Origin: Anseranas semipalmata
Taxonomy: Eukaryota > Chordata > Aves > Anseriformes > Anseranatidae
NCBI GenBank assembly: GCA_013399115.1
Contig: VXAA01002207.1
Location: 1-64,000, forward strand
Direction: 5' to 3'
Length of the DNA: 64,000 nt
How positions within the stretch are numbered: the stretch's first letter is position 1; every line of letters begins with the position of its first letter. Below are positions 10,801-25,800 of the stretch, one piece after another. Below the pieces are notes generated by a model. It had not been told where the DNA came from. It saw only the letters and a program-made list of their open reading frames with translations, and searched no databases. The position numbers were made by a program, and so were the translations under genes.

Positions 10801-13800
10801 TTGCAGAAGGAGGTTTATAAAAGCGGGCATTCGTTTTGCAGTGTTACCAGGGCAATTCCATGTGGCCGCAGCTGCAGATCATTCTGGGATTCATCTTTAG
10901 TGTAACATCCTGTGCTAGAGACACCCATAATGCAAGTTTCTCTGTGATTTTTATCTCGTGACCTCATTCTCTGTTCCTTCGCGTGGAGGTAAGAGAGCCA
11001 GAACTGCACATTGCAGCCTGGGATCTGGAAAGATGAAGCTTTAACACCTGGCTCTGTGTGACCTCACCGCCGGAGCTGAATAATGACAGCTGTATTTCTA
11101 GGGACAATGAATTGTCAATATTATCAATAGTAGCTTTTCCGTCTTATTCAGGGATTCTCTCAAAGATGTTATTGCTCCTTCAGTGATGACTTGGTATTAA
11201 TAAAAGCATTAATTAAAAATTAACCAGCTAGCCAGTTCAGTAATTTTGCTGACTGACTTTTTGCTTTCCTGTGGAGAACTGAAAAGTACGTATTGCAGAA
11301 GTCAGGGTCTTTTGAATGGTGGAGTATACTAAGTCTTGGTCATAGCTGCCTTGCTCTTGCCACCACCACCTGTGTTTTGTGCTACGTTTTTCTGTTTTCT
11401 CTGTTAGCATTCTCCTACCATAAACTCTACGCAAACACAGACAAGATAAAAGTTACTGAAATGCAAAAAGCAGGTTTTATTGCTGGCATTTTCTGTGTGA
11501 ATTTTTGCTGTAGATATGTACATACTTTCTTGCATTAATGTTTGGAACTTTCTAGAAAACTGTTTTCAGGAGCATTTTCATATTACCTGCGTTAATTCCT
11601 TGGCTTAGGTCAGGTTGAGTAGTCTTCTTGGATACCTGTCTTGGGTTAGCTTATGCTGTCTTGATAGGCCAGTGATCACAGAGTTAAATGAGCTATATGA
11701 ACACAGTTGGCTATATTTTAAAAGAGGATAGAATAAATCTATTCTGTTAGATCACCTCTTATGAGGACTTTTTCATAATCTTATAGAGTTTTTCTTTCTT
11801 CAGAGGCCTGGAAAGATCAGGATACTACTGAGTGACCCACTTACAACCTTCTTGTCAGACAATTTATTTGTAAAGTCAATAGTTGTATATTCCTTGTTCT
11901 GCAGAGTTTTATCAGAGAAGCTGACTGAGGCGTCAGGTCATAAATTTCTTGCGGTCCAGAAGAAGTCATGTAATTTTTCCATTCTCTCTCAGAAAAAATC
12001 TTCCTTGAACAAGATACGGATTTAGAACTAATACCTTTCTCTCAGCTGGTCATATCCACGGGTCTGTATGGACTGGAAAAGATCGCCAGAATTAATGAAA
12101 GTCTTACAGTTAATTACAGAGTTCAACTTTTGCTTTGGATTTTGAAAAAGATCATTTTTCTCACTTTGAAATAAAAATGATTGAGGAGAAAACTCTCATG
12201 AGGGTGGCCTGTGTGTTGAGGCCAGTTACCATTAATGAAGAAGCTTAGCTTAGATCATGGTTGCTGGGATGTGTTTTACTTGGCGTTATCTGATTTTGTC
12301 TATGTTCTGATGATTTGAAAATATTGTGAAAGTGAATCATGGATAGTGTGCTCCTGATAAATTGAGTGCTTTTCACCAATGCCAAGTCTCTTAAGAAAGC
12401 CGAGGAATGACCTTGAGATTTTGGCCCTTTCTCTTTCAATATGTGGAAAGGAGATTCAAAAACGTTGGTCCTTTGTGGAAGGAAGCTCATACCTTTTAGT
12501 TGTGTTAGCTAAGGATAGTTATTAAACACTTCTGTATAACGTGGGACTATCCTCTCTTTTGAATGTCTCCCAGAAGAAGTGCAAGAATTCTTGTCACCAA
12601 GGAAAGTCGGGGAGAAAGCGCGGGTTGCTCTGATTACCAAAAAGACACCTCCCAAAGGACTTGATTGCTGGATCCTTATTATACCTGCAGAGAAGAACCA
12701 AGCATCAACTTTGTGATCTTCCTCTGAAACCTCATTTAGCCAGCAGCCTAGCTAGGAATCACATGGGAATTTTTTTTTTTCCTAAGTACTTAGGGAGAGA
12801 TAAAGGTCAGTTTGCATGTGCTGACTCAGAGGAGTATACTTAAACTGTTTCTAATCGTGTCATGTGGCACCATGGACAAAACTTGTTTATGGACCTGTTT
12901 TCTGTGTCCAACATTCTCGGGAAGAAAAGCTGCTGCTTCTTTGCTTTATGCTGCCAAGTGAATAAAAGAAAGGGGGTGTTCACCTCATGCTATAGTCCCT
13001 TTCCTCTGTGTTGTTCCAAGGGTCCTTATCCCAGGTGAAAACTTACTGATGTTTTGTCACCTCAAAATGGGAGATGTAGCAAAAGATTTTTGACATCACT
13101 ATGGGGAGTGACTCTGCTCTTGCTGCTTTTTGATATGTCAGAAAGAGAAGTATACATGCGTAGCTGCATTGTATTCCAGTTAGGTCCTGGCCAAATTCAA
13201 ACTTCTGAACGCTTGCCATACTGCTGTGATTTGACACCAGGATTAGACTTCTTTGGTATTTAATTTTTCTTGAGTTTGAGTGAAGAAAAGTATGATTGGT
13301 ATTTGCTTTTCTTTATTATTTGAAGCTTTTAGGGTCTCATTCTTTTTTTCCAGCTGACAGTCACCAGAACGTGTTTAGGCTGAGACTTGTTCTGTGTTCT
13401 CAGATGTCCACAGCCGATTTGAAGTACTCTAGCCTTCCAGGTATTAGTTCAACGATCAACTGTACCTTAAAAGTTGAACATAAACTAGAGAGTGATATCA
13501 ATGTCATAAAAACCTGTCACTTTATTTATCAGTCAACATAAAAAAAATAACATGCATTAGTTTTTCTAGGGACATCTTAATTCTGTTGCATTCTGAGGAA
13601 AGTTACATTGTCATCTCAGCTTCATTCTGTCACTTTTAAAATCACAGGTTGTGGTTGATTGCAGTCCATTTGGAAGAATTTTTGACATTCTACTTAGCAA
13701 GTCAGTTACAGGAAGTATTAATAGGTCAGGACTGCTTCCATTAACTCTAAAATACGAGAACAGCTGAGTCAAGGCATTTGGTTATCGTTATACTTTCGGG

Positions 13801-16800
13801 GCACATCGTTGTAACACACTTTGGTAATGTGATGTAATGTAACATTACGTTGGTAAGGTGATTTAGATCGAAACATACTATAATTGCTTTGAAGATTTGG
13901 ATATATCTAAATGAAGGCTGTAAAATAATTGTGTTGATACTTGTGGTATCTTTACAAGGCTGGATGGGGTTGCCCTTGAGTGTTGTTGTCATGTCTGTGT
14001 GAGAAATCTCAGAAAATAGATTGAAGCGATAGCTTCTTCTCCTTTGGGGCTCTTTCTCACAGGATATGAGAGGCTCTGCTCCCCATAAGAGAGGTGACCC
14101 CATTTGTGTAATGTGTTTCGGTTTGTTATTAAGGAGGCTGTGGTTGGTTCTGATGCCTGTAGTGTGTTGATAGTATACTGGCCCAGTGCCTGGTGGAACA
14201 GAAGATCTTGTGCCCAAATGAGAGTCTTTGGTGTGTGAGTAGCAGCTGTGGAATACGTTTGGGGTTTTGTCATTATTATGATACGAAAGATACAAGACGG
14301 AAACTAAGCCATTTTTTCCAAATACATACCTTGGTAAGTAATTCACACTCCCACTGCCGTGAAGGTGGAATACAGAGCAAGTAAAGACTGTGGTATCTGC
14401 ATATAAAGAGCAGTCTCTTGCCGTGAACTTGGGACACCAGTGCTTCTCCTGGCTGCTGGATTGCTGTTCTTGCCTGCTGTCTTACTAATATTCAGATTCA
14501 GCCTATCACATATACCATTGCTGTCAGTTAGCTTATTCAATAGCAGAAAAGGAATAATTGGTTTTAATATTATTCAATTCCTCCCTCATTAGGGTCTTTG
14601 CTTTTTTTTCGTTTTCCTCCCTGTCATTTAGTCAGATTGTAGCAAGGAAATAACTAATGTCTATGCAGTGGTTGCAGACTAAACACTATATAAGTATCTT
14701 TCAGCAGCCTGGTAGGTGAAAATAACCATTTTGTCTTCTGAACTTTCTTTTTGACATTTTAATACACTAATTTTAATTCACTAAATACCTCTTTTTGGTC
14801 TCTAATTGCATCCAACCACCTTCACAGTGCTGTCATCACTGAGATTCACTCTGCCTGACTGAGGTGCTCGGTGGGAGACCCGTGAGTTGATCATGGGATC
14901 AGTGAGGTTTTCTAGAACAAGTTGTTATTTCCAGTTCCGTTCAAGGGGCTGAGAGATGCTGCCTGAAAAGGTTGGGCTTCTGGAAACTTGGAGTTAATTT
15001 ACAAGAATGATGATTTAAACATTGACAAATACAGCTACTCTGGGAATATGTGATTATTTTAATTTTATGCTCAAACATTTTTTGCACTGTTTGGTTTTGC
15101 CTGTAATTCCTTTGACCTAACCTTTCCAGAATAATCTCTCTCCCTATCTTATTTGCCCATTTTCCAATAATAACTTCACCCAAGGTTTACCACAATAGTT
15201 AATAATTAGCTTTCTGAGATAACTACCTAAATTCTAGAGCTACACATTATGTCCCGTCTTTTCCTCTTTTGATGTACTGTATGACATGACAGGATCTAAA
15301 TGTCAGCAGGTCTAGCATTTGATTCACATTAATATAATTACCTGCAGTGCTTGGACAAACAAAACCGAAACTCTTTCATCCTCAGATCAGAGACTTTTTC
15401 TCATCTTTGAAGATAAGACTCTAGGCTGGTTTTGGAAACTGCCCACTTAAAATGTCTTTGTCTGAGTTTACATAACAGACTTTTGCAATGATACATTTTA
15501 ACGCATTTGGAGTTGGCCTCGATCATTCCAAGTGTGAGCTGATAATGAGCAGAATTTAAAAAATATGTTCTCCCGTGAGGAGCTGTATGCTGATCAGGTG
15601 ACAGCAGTCGTGCTTGTGTCCCTTGACCTTCTCTAGCAGGAGGTCCCACTGGTTGGCATTTTGTGAAGTCCAAACCAGATCTCTAAGATTACTCAGATTA
15701 CTGAGGTGGTGCCACCTGCCTAAAACAAATGTGAAAAGCTGCTGTCTTGCTGCCTCCTGTCTGCGCTGTCATTTGTGGTTATCTGCTATTTCCGTGGCTC
15801 CCAGTTATACCTGTGCTGACTTTGCTTCACAGTTTCTTGTTTCCGTGTAAAATTTGACAAGGCTGCACCTTTTCACTGTTGTTCTTCTTCCCTCTTCTAG
15901 AAAGCAATGACAGTAACTGTCATTCATGTTGGATGGGGAAAGCTGCTGTGTTTAGACCTTTCTGTGATAATTTAAAGATAATTGCCTTGATGGCTTTTGA
16001 TCATCTGGTGAAAGCCACTCTTTGAATAAAACACAGCATACAGCAAAATTCTTTTTGTTTTGGGGGGCTGGAGAGGGGAGTTAAGTTTCAGGCCCTAGCT
16101 GTCAAGTGTTCTCCAACTCTGGACACTGACCAGCTAGAGTAGACTTTCAAGCAGATGGTGACTATCAAATGTCTGTTACAAACTGCTCTGGAAGATGTCT
16201 AGAAACTGTGGGTGATCTTACAGCAATAGTCACCATCTATTTTCAGACTCTTTGTTTTTTGGGGGGGGGAAGGTTATTATAGCAAGCTCTCACCAAGATA
16301 AAGATCTACGGAACTGTCTTTTATCAATTTTTATTGTGTGATAGTGAAATACAGAAGAGTCCTGAAGAGCAAAAAGCTTAAAGTTTTTCTTTTCCTTATT
16401 AGCAGTTCAAAACTAAAAGGTATAAAAGGCTGTGAGGCTGTGCATTTAGATAAGAGACAACAATAAGACTGTGCAGTACTGAATCTAGCAATTACTGTCA
16501 TAAGCACCGTAACGAAACCAGTGCTGTTCTTGTATGTAAAAATAATTTGAGTGGAAAGCCAAGAGGATTTTTTTCAGCGCATACTGATTTCAGTTTGGTG
16601 GAAGTTATCTAAAGTTACCAATAATTCACAAAGAAAATTTGCCCTCACCATTTCAGAGATGAGGTGCTGCTTTAATTTGAAGGGAAGCTATTATCCTTTT
16701 AGGATTTTCCATGAAAATCACATTCAGAAGGCAGAGAGAAGAGCAAAATGATAAACATGTAAGACTCTGAACACCATGCCTTGGTCCTGTTTACACAGGG

Positions 16801-19800
16801 GGTTCAAGGAAGGCAAATGATACAGCTGTTGTGTCTCTCCTCCCAAGGGATTGCAGTCTTCTCAGCATGAACTGAGCGAGGCTTTGCATCCCTCCTCTGC
16901 CTCTCACTAATAGCCAGGAGAAGTTTGATCAGAGAAATACGCGTGGGGTCCTTTTTCACGGTGTGCCCCACTGTGAGACCCTGTGGTTGCTTATTTATTT
17001 ACCTCTGCTTTGACTAACAGAGGATGTGTAAAGTTGATTGTCTGATAGGAGGTTATCTTTCTGACACTTGACATTAGCTTTAGACTCTTCCTTGCCTACT
17101 AGCCTTCACGGGAATTAGATGGTTTATGCAAGCTCCTTTTGTTTTCCTGAAAAACAATAATTCTGTTGTCTTGCAGTTATTATTTATGTGATTATGCTGT
17201 GGTAGTCCTTTTCTGTATGCAGTCAGAGCTTTATCAGTTGCTCTCCAGACAAGCTAAGACTTTGAGGAAGCTTTTGGGTTTTGGAAGGGTATTGGTTAGT
17301 TGCTTGACTGAACAACAGTGAGCTGTCATAACCTAGATTTTCTGCAAAATGGTATCTGATAACATTTCACGTAACAGTGGTTAGCTGGAAATTAAGTAGC
17401 TCTTTAAAGATCTGTTCATTGCCTGCAAATCTACCAGAATCTTTTATTGCACACATCTGCACAATGATATTGTAGTTCACTATGCATGTTTACAAGTGTT
17501 ACTGCTTCAACTCAGCTTCCCAAATTATTCCCGGTGTGTAAGCTTACTTTGGGAAATAAAGGACAAGAGAAAATTGGGAAATAAACAGGACAAGAGGCCA
17601 TGGGCACCAGCTGGGACACAAGAGGTTCCATCTAGACACCAGGAAGCACTTGTTTACTGTGTGAGTGGCTGAGCACTGGCACAGGTTGCCCAGAGAGGTT
17701 GTGGGGTCTCCTCCTTGGAGATCTTCAGATGCTGCCTGGACGTGGTCCTGGGCAACCCGCTCTGAGTGTCTTTCCTTTTGCTTGAGCAGGAGGATGGATC
17801 AGACGACCTCCAGAGATCCCTTCCAACCTCAAGCATTCGGTGGTTCTGTGAAGTCCCTAACTTGTAGTTAATTAAAGTCTTGATCAGGGAAGATAACAGC
17901 TCTTTCTCAAAGGTTTTTACACTCTTTTCATAAGTTCAAATGCTGTTTTCTTCTGGCCTTTCCTTCTGGCTCCTTTTTATATTAGTATTAGCTTTGCTCT
18001 TCAGAGGAGGGGTATTGCATTTGTGATTCCTGTTTTGGAAAAAAGCCAAGTTACTTTATCTTATGGCTCTGCACCCCTAAAGACAATACTGATTCTTGTT
18101 TACTTGATCCCTGTATATCCAAGCCTGAAGTTTACATCTCTTTTGATCAAGGGGACATCATCTTCATACCTCGTACCTTTATAGATACTTTTAAAAAAAT
18201 ATGGTGCTAATTTAAATTGTGCATGCATGTCTTTGGCAGTGGAGGCGATAATTAAGTGGAGCAGTTTGAAATCAGGTTAGGAACCAGGCGGAGCAATTGG
18301 CATGAAGGGACAAAGGAAGTTAACAGTTATTTGTGTGAGCATAGTACCCAGCAAACAGCTGAGGACATGACTTGTGTTCTGTACTGGTACCTCTTTGTGA
18401 TTTTTGTTTGTTTGTTTTTTAATCCACAGACAAACAAGAATACATGTTGGCTTTGTCTGTACTAGTAAACTAAACAGAGCCAAACCATATTTATTCCCAG
18501 ATACCCGAACATGATTATTTGTACTGTCAAATTATCCAAGTGATCCTTGGCAAGGTTTTGGCCCATGCCAAGTAGCCTCTCCTAAACAACTTCTTCTACC
18601 GCTGAGGAATTACTACAGTCTAGGGGCTGTGCCCACTAAGCAGCTTGGGTGTTAACCCTGCTCTGAAGCCTTACAGGGTAGGGGCCAGTTGACTTCTGCA
18701 TCAGAAAACCAACCTGGGCTTGTTTGAATTTTGTGCGTAGATTGTAGCTGTTACGAGCTAAAAGAGTTTCTCTGTTTGGGTTAAATCCCATGGTCGGGAA
18801 AGTTGGAGATGATACTGTTCATTAGCTTCCTGAAGAAGGTTACATGGTGAGCGTTTTTACTGTATCAGCTTTAAAATGTTACTACTTTGATGTCTGCGTG
18901 TGGGAATAAGCCATAAGCAGACATGATAAGCCCTTCCACTCTCAGAAAAGCCGTAGAGACAGGATGGTTTATAAGGTGTCCTTAGGTGCGTAATTGCAGC
19001 TGTTGTGAGCATCCGGTATCTTAAAGTGAAGTTGGTGTGATGCTACTGTGAGGCAGTATTCGTTCTGCTTCCTTTTATAAAGAATAAAAATCTGTCAGTT
19101 ATTTTTCAGCATGTTTTTATAGCTGATTTTGCAATGTAATAGTCATTATCACCATTTTAAATCTCTTGGCCCTTCATATGCCTTGGGTTGCTTCTTGATG
19201 TGAAATTGCGAAGGAGTTATGTGAAACGTAATGTTTGTAAAATGCTTTGAAGATGAAAAGCTCTACAGTAGGTTTTTATTATTACCAGAGGCAAAGTGAG
19301 CAGGAGTGGCTTAATGTCGGACTGTTCATTTCCCAAGAGATGGCTTTGTTTTGAAGCGTGTACATTGTCAGTTGGGTTAGAGACAAAATGATTTTATTTG
19401 AAGTTCGAATATAATAAATTAGTAAACTTTCTACCTTGAGATTATTTGCATGAGATGTTTGTGAAAGAGCAGAGGAAGTTTTGGTACAATCTTGGCTCTA
19501 TTTAAAGTAACATTTATTTTGTGTATTTGGCTTCTACTATCCAAAGGTATTTTGAATCCAGTCCTTTCAAACATCCTTATCAGTAAAGCAGGGTTTTGCT
19601 ATAGATCGGCTCTCCTGTTCTAAAGCTAAAATCAGTTTCAGTATGTAATATATGAATAAAAATGTGGTCTGCATTCAGAAATGCTGACGTCTTACTAGAA
19701 TTTGGTTCAAAGACAGGTTTTCAAATGCTCTACCTACATGCCTTTTTTAATATGTGCTTTAAATATTTCTTGAACTACTTTTATTTCCAGCCTGTATTGC

Positions 19801-22800
19801 CATCGTGAACAGGTAGGTGGTTGTAGGAAAGAGCGTGTGTGCAGAAGTGAGCTGTTGGGAACTTCCCGTCCCGCTGCTGTGTCCCCATGACTTAGAGGAG
19901 AAGGGGGAGCTGCACGGTTCCAGCAGAAATCCGACTTCAGCTCACTTAGCAGGGAAGCTGCTCCAGGGACCCCGGTGTCACCACGTGGCTCGCCGCCTGC
20001 CTTGCCCTTGCAGCGGGTCATCGCTTCCACCCAGCAGCGGTGTTTTGACAGAGCCGTTCTGTGGTGTCAGCAGCGGGCGCCTCCGGGGAGCCGGGGATTT
20101 GCGAAGCGGCTGTTGCTGGCCGAGGGGCCGCTGGGCCGCGGCCAGGCGAGGCCCGGCATCCCCGCGGCCTGGAGCGGGCCGCCTCGCCTGCTGCAGCTGC
20201 AAAAGCTTTTGGCTCCTGCCTGGCACTTGCAGAAATCGTTGTGGAATTCGCTGATTCTGCCAGACTCAGGCTAAACACTTGTTCCCAAGTGGTCTGTCCC
20301 ATCGTTACAGCTGTTGGTTATGAAAAACATGCCGGGGCTTTTATCCGTAATAACAGAGCTTTGTCGAAGTATTGCAAGCTCAAAATACTCTGAGTAATGC
20401 TATCATGTCGAACCTCCTTGCTTAGCATACAGGGAGCTTTTGCCCCCGTGCTTCAGTGAAAATGTTTGTCTGTTATCAGCCACTTGGCCAGAGGTGGGCA
20501 GGGAGGCTAAACTTTCCTCCATATTGCCAGTAAGGATTAACAGACGCTGTCCAGCTGTGCTTTCAAAATGTTCTGACCTATTTACACAACAAAACTGATC
20601 AGAACAAAATAAACGGTTCTGGTGAGCTGCTGAATGCTGGATTGCAGCAGTTATCTTTGGCAGTGGATATTTTCCTCATTTTTCCAACGCAGACAAAACC
20701 TAAGTGCTACAGAGATCTTAAGCATTACAGCCCGATGATACCCATAGTGAACAGCTTGTTTCTTCTGTTGCCCTTTGGGAAGGGGGGCAGTTTGGCCGTA
20801 ATTCAGTTGGAACAAATGCTTATGAAACAGCTGACAAAAAAGCGTATGAGTAGATTTATCATTTTGCCATGCAGAATAACAAATAATTGCATCATTTCCA
20901 GCAAGCTGCAGTATATACCTGTGAGATGGTGGATCTCCCTCCAAGGTGTAATCTCTACAAGGAAACATTAAATAAGGAATTGTGACAGACTGTAAAAATT
21001 GTTGGTTTCCTACTTTTATTTTTTTTTCTGTTTTGTAATAGCTTTAGGGAATACTTGTAATTATTTCCTCATTTTTATGTGGTATCCCTTAAGGAATGAA
21101 TTGAGAGAAATGTTTCATTTTAGCTATTTGGACGACCATGCCATATTTCCTGGGTTACAAACATTTGGTAATTTGGAGGATAAAATTGCCTGACACTCAG
21201 GATATGATATATGTCTTTCTATCTTGCACCTGGAACTCAGATTCTGAGTATACTAAAATGAAGCCTTTTTGAACTTGTCTTTTTTTTTTTTTCTAATTTT
21301 GTTTAGTGATAGTCCCAATGCTGTCCATGAGGTGGAGAAGTGGTTACCACGACTGCACTCAGTTGTCATAGGACCTGGCTTAGGTAGAGATGAAGTTCTA
21401 CTTGAGAATGCTAAGGTAATATGTTTACTGCTATTTTATTCTGTCTTTATGTTGAATTTTATTAACCAATTGCATGTCTTTTATGTGATTACACGGATGT
21501 TTCTGGTTAGGGTTACTAACTAACAGATTAATGGCTTGAGGGTTGGATGGGGCTTTGGGCAACCTGGTCTAGTGGGTGGCATCCCTGCCCATGGCAGGGC
21601 GTTGGAACCAGCTGATCTTTAAGGTCCCTTTCAACCCAAACCATTCTGTGATTCTATGATTAAGTAAAATTGTTCCAATATATTTCCATGATTGAAAGGA
21701 GGCTGTGTGATAAAATATTTTCCATAGTTCATTCTCACCTACTTTTTTAAGAAACCTATATATATATATATACACATATTTTTTAATGAGTGGTTAGTAT
21801 TTATTGTAGCAATTATAATTTAAAGCAAAGACTTTAATTGGATATTGTTGACTGAAAATTGTAGCTGTTAATTATGGTCTTCATTATTAAAATTCAGAGT
21901 GATGCTTTACATTCAGGCACCCACGTAGTTGTTTTGATGTGCTTTTGTTTTGATTGCGAAAGTTGCTAATTAAGAAATAGGTGTTGTCATCTCTAGATAA
22001 AGGGCTCTGTGTTTTCTTAGGTGCTGAGCACCTATACTATAAGAACCTAAATGTGAATTTGAGTTTCTAATTTTAGGAGCTGTATTTGACAGCTTGTGTC
22101 AGGAGAATTACCAAAGAATAGGGACTTTGTCCCCTTCCAATAAGAAATAATAGTCTTAATTACAAAATGTTGCAGATTTCTACTCTGGATGAAGAAGTAA
22201 TCCTATTTTCTGTCAAGTCTTAGTGGAGAGCTGAAAACAGGAGCTTAGATAGCTCTGTACTCTAAGTAATAGGCAGTTACACAGTCTTCCAGATGATGTC
22301 TTGTATTACTACCAACAGATCTTTGCACGTTCAAAGTATGTATTTCAGTTTGTACCAAATTAGTTCAACATTAATTTTTAAAAAAAATTCTGAGGAGCAT
22401 TGCTGAATTAATCAGTGATACTAACAAGTGGAATGAATAGAATTTACAGGAATGTTGACAGTTGCACAGTGAAATTACAAAACAGAGGAGGCAAGAGGCT
22501 GGAGACCATACTATCCAAGACATTCAGAATACCTTGAGAGTGATGGAGGGCATTTTTGCTAGGCTTTCATTAGAGAAAGTTGCTGTTGGAGTTCTTCACT
22601 CCTTTAATTCTTCTTCTGCTTTCAAAAAATGTTTGGTCTATAATATAGAGGTGCAAAACTAATAAAAAGCATGGCTTTGGAGAGTGGCAATAAAGAAAAT
22701 TATTACAGCTGATGAAGAAATCAAATTTGATTCTGAATGAAAACTTTCCTCAAAATACTTTTTCCAGCAAAAAGATTGGAGCAATGATTTTTCTTTCTTT

Positions 22801-25800
22801 CTTTCTTTCTTTCTGTTTTATATTTACTTTTTTTTTTCTAAAGGAAATGTTCTTTAAACAAAAGAAAATAAGGCTTTGTTTAGAATATCTAAAAGATCTA
22901 ACATAAGCTTTTTCAGTCCGTCTGGGTTTTATAAATATCTGTCATGTTCTTATCTGTATTACAGAAGTATCCAGGAGATTCCTTTATTATTTTTTTTCTT
23001 CATTGCTAAAAATAATTTTTGCTTTCTTAGTGAATTACAATCATACTTTTACTTCAGCCTGGGTATCCTGTGTGAGCTTTCTTGAAGTTAAAGAAACAAG
23101 CCCAGCCAATGAAGACAAGCCATTTGGAAGTTCCTTCATGATGAAATCTAGGGGCACGTTTATGTGACCTGTAGATCAGACCTTGTTAATTTCAAGCCAC
23201 ATTAAAGCTCAAGTTCTTTGTCTTCACTGTAATTATGTAAGTGTTCATTAGTTATCCAGCTGCGTCTTGTTTTCTTTTTAAATCCGACAACCATAATATT
23301 CTAAATTCTTCATTCAACCAAAAGCTTTAAGATGTGCACAAGTGAACTCTGGTTGCCTGCTTGAGGAGGTCCGGTGTTTCTCTGTGCTGAGGAAAGGCTG
23401 AGTCTCCTGCTTGCTTCAACAGTGAATTTTAAGTGTTGTATCAACTCTTCACCTTCCAAAAAACAAGGAAGTGATGATAGCATTGCTATTTTAAACTTCT
23501 CTCAGAGGCTGACTGGGTATATAATTTTCTCTCTTCCCTTTAAGCTAACCTCAGCATGCTGTCATTTGTATACAGGGCTGAGATGTAGATTAGTGTCTGC
23601 TTTTGTTTCAGGGTTTTCTATCAGACTGGCGGTGACAATGGGAGGAAGCTTCTCCTCTTCCTCATTCTGCCCGATTAAAATGATGAGGCCTAGTCGTCTG
23701 TCACCTCTCCGATGCTGTTCTTATTCGGGTCTTGTAAGAATTGTGCCAGCACATTGCCAACAAATGTGCTTGTCCAAACAGTTGTGTGTTTGGGCTGCTT
23801 CTCTCTTCTGAGCATTGAGAAATCAAGATACTAATGCAGAAACCTGCAGTTTCTCTATATGGCCAGTGGACAGTGATTTATTGTGGAGTAGCCCTAGCAC
23901 TTGCTGAAGTGTATCTTCTCACTCAAGACCAGAAGCTGCTTTGCTTTCCCAGCATCTTTGTGATATCATCTGCCTCCTTCATGCTTAATGCATGCGGCAT
24001 TTCAGGTCCTTTCAACAGTCCGATGGAAAAGAAGCACTTTACAGTTGGTTTCCTTTTACTTTTTTCTTGAGTGTAGTGGTACTCTTTGAATATGTACTTG
24101 TAGGTTTCCTGTGACTGTCTGGTTTTGGCTGTAATTCCATCTACAAGTCCTGTTACAAGAAGCTACTCAACGAGTTTTATCCGCCTCTCTTGTGTGAACC
24201 TGTGCTAAAACCCTCACATACTGTTCCTGAGTTGCCTGGGTGAGGCCTGATGCTCTGTCAGAGCTTCCTACTTACAGGTTTGCAGGACCAAGAGCTGCAG
24301 GTTCAGAAAAATCTACTAAAGAAAGCTTTTGTTGGGTTCTTATAGCTGTCAAGCTGGATCCCATGCAGATGTAGCTCTAGACTTGGCATGGTTAGACCCT
24401 CCAACTCTGGAGCAAATAAGCAGTCCGGGCTATTCTCCTGAAGGAGAAAGGAACAAAAAATCATTTCTGCTCTGCTTCTCAGCTCTGGAGCATACAGGTT
24501 GAATTGTCTCTGCTCCCCATTCTGCTTCAGACTTTGAAAGAGCTGTTTCCACATTGAGTGTGGAGCTTGGCTGCCACAGCCAGCTTCCTTGTAGGCAACA
24601 TCAGGCCATCTGTTTTTCCCTTTTATTGTCTACAGTTGATTCTGGGCGATGGTGACAGTACCACTGCTTCTTTGTGTTCACCTCACTTGGTATGCAGGCT
24701 GGTCATGGTTTAGCCTCTGTTGAGACAGAGTTTAGCTGTCATGTGCAAACAAGGCCAACGTCCCTAGGACTGTCCTCTGTCAATGCTTAGAGGCAGCATA
24801 TTTCTGAAGCTATTGTCTGTTCTGCTTTTATTTCACACAGAAGAGAAGTGTTGTGCCCCTATCGTATCTCCCCACCACAGGGTTCTTCATTCAGCCATTC
24901 CAGGGATGATGACACTTCTGTTCTTACTCTGATCTGATTTTTTTGTAGTCTGAGGTTTGGAACCAGGGGAATTCTCACCTGTACCATCAAGAGTCATTCC
25001 TCAAGTTTGTAAGAGAACCAAGTTCCTGTCCTGCAGGATGAAGAGTGCAGCTCCTAAGAAGACTTCAGAAAGGAGTATGTTTATTCCTTTCATAGCCGTT
25101 TGGGAGGGCAGATGATACTCCCTAATGCTCCAGGATGTACCTGCATTCTGCCTGCTGCCTGGCAATCAGGCAGTTATGGGCTTAGCCATGTCCTATATCA
25201 GTTTCTAGCCTCTTGTCATCTCTTTTCCCCTTCTCCTCCTGGCATGAACATGATATTCCTGTCAAATGTTCTGCTTCTGAATTTGGTGAATCTCTGTTGG
25301 GTAAATTACTGGCTCTGTGGTCAAATGGACTGATACAGAATTGGAATTGCCGGAATAGTAGTTACTGTTGGGATCAGGCAGAGAAAAGCATTCAGCCTTA
25401 TGAAGAGCCGCATCCTTAACCGAAGCATGACTTTGACGTTGAAATCATCTTTTGTTGTCACTGGGTTCATTGTCTCTTTCCCTGAACTGGTAGCACTGAA
25501 TCATGGACTTGGCCACTCCAGCCTTTCTGGGTTTTGTCTTGCAGCAGCAAAGGTAGATTGCTGTTTTCAGCAGAGCATGCTTGCTTTCCTTCTGCATGAG
25601 AGGTAATGATTAATAGCAAGAACAGCTCCGTGTAACTCGGATTACATCGTAAAATCAACTGGGTTCTCAAAATGCATACTTGTTCCTCCTACTCAATTCT
25701 CAATCTTTGTTTTATCTCCAAGAAAATGTTCTAAATACCAGCCTGGGTTCTTCTTTTGACTGAGGCCCTGCCTAGCTGCCATTTCTGCCCATTGCTGTTG

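Larger units (their letters stand above)
8159..21306 (+). other. NAXD: NAXD intron, 13.1 kb
   Basis: A long AT-rich intron with no supported coding exon. Contents worth naming are a 5'-truncated CR1 at about 17585-17852, a CpG-rich island at about 19960-20230, and an antisense frame open for 199 codons at 13747-14346 that resembles no family I know and starts at GTG, not ATG. The acceptor is a T-rich tract ending GTTTAG at 21306. Confidence 0.85.

Noticed and set aside
17654..17871. Open frames of 60-68 codons
   Set aside because: They lie entirely or mostly in the 3' UTR part of a CR1 element, which is non-coding.
19734..20393. Several overlapping 80-145-codon frames on both strands
   Set aside because: They come from the CpG-rich island; simultaneous openness in many frames indicates base composition, not coding.
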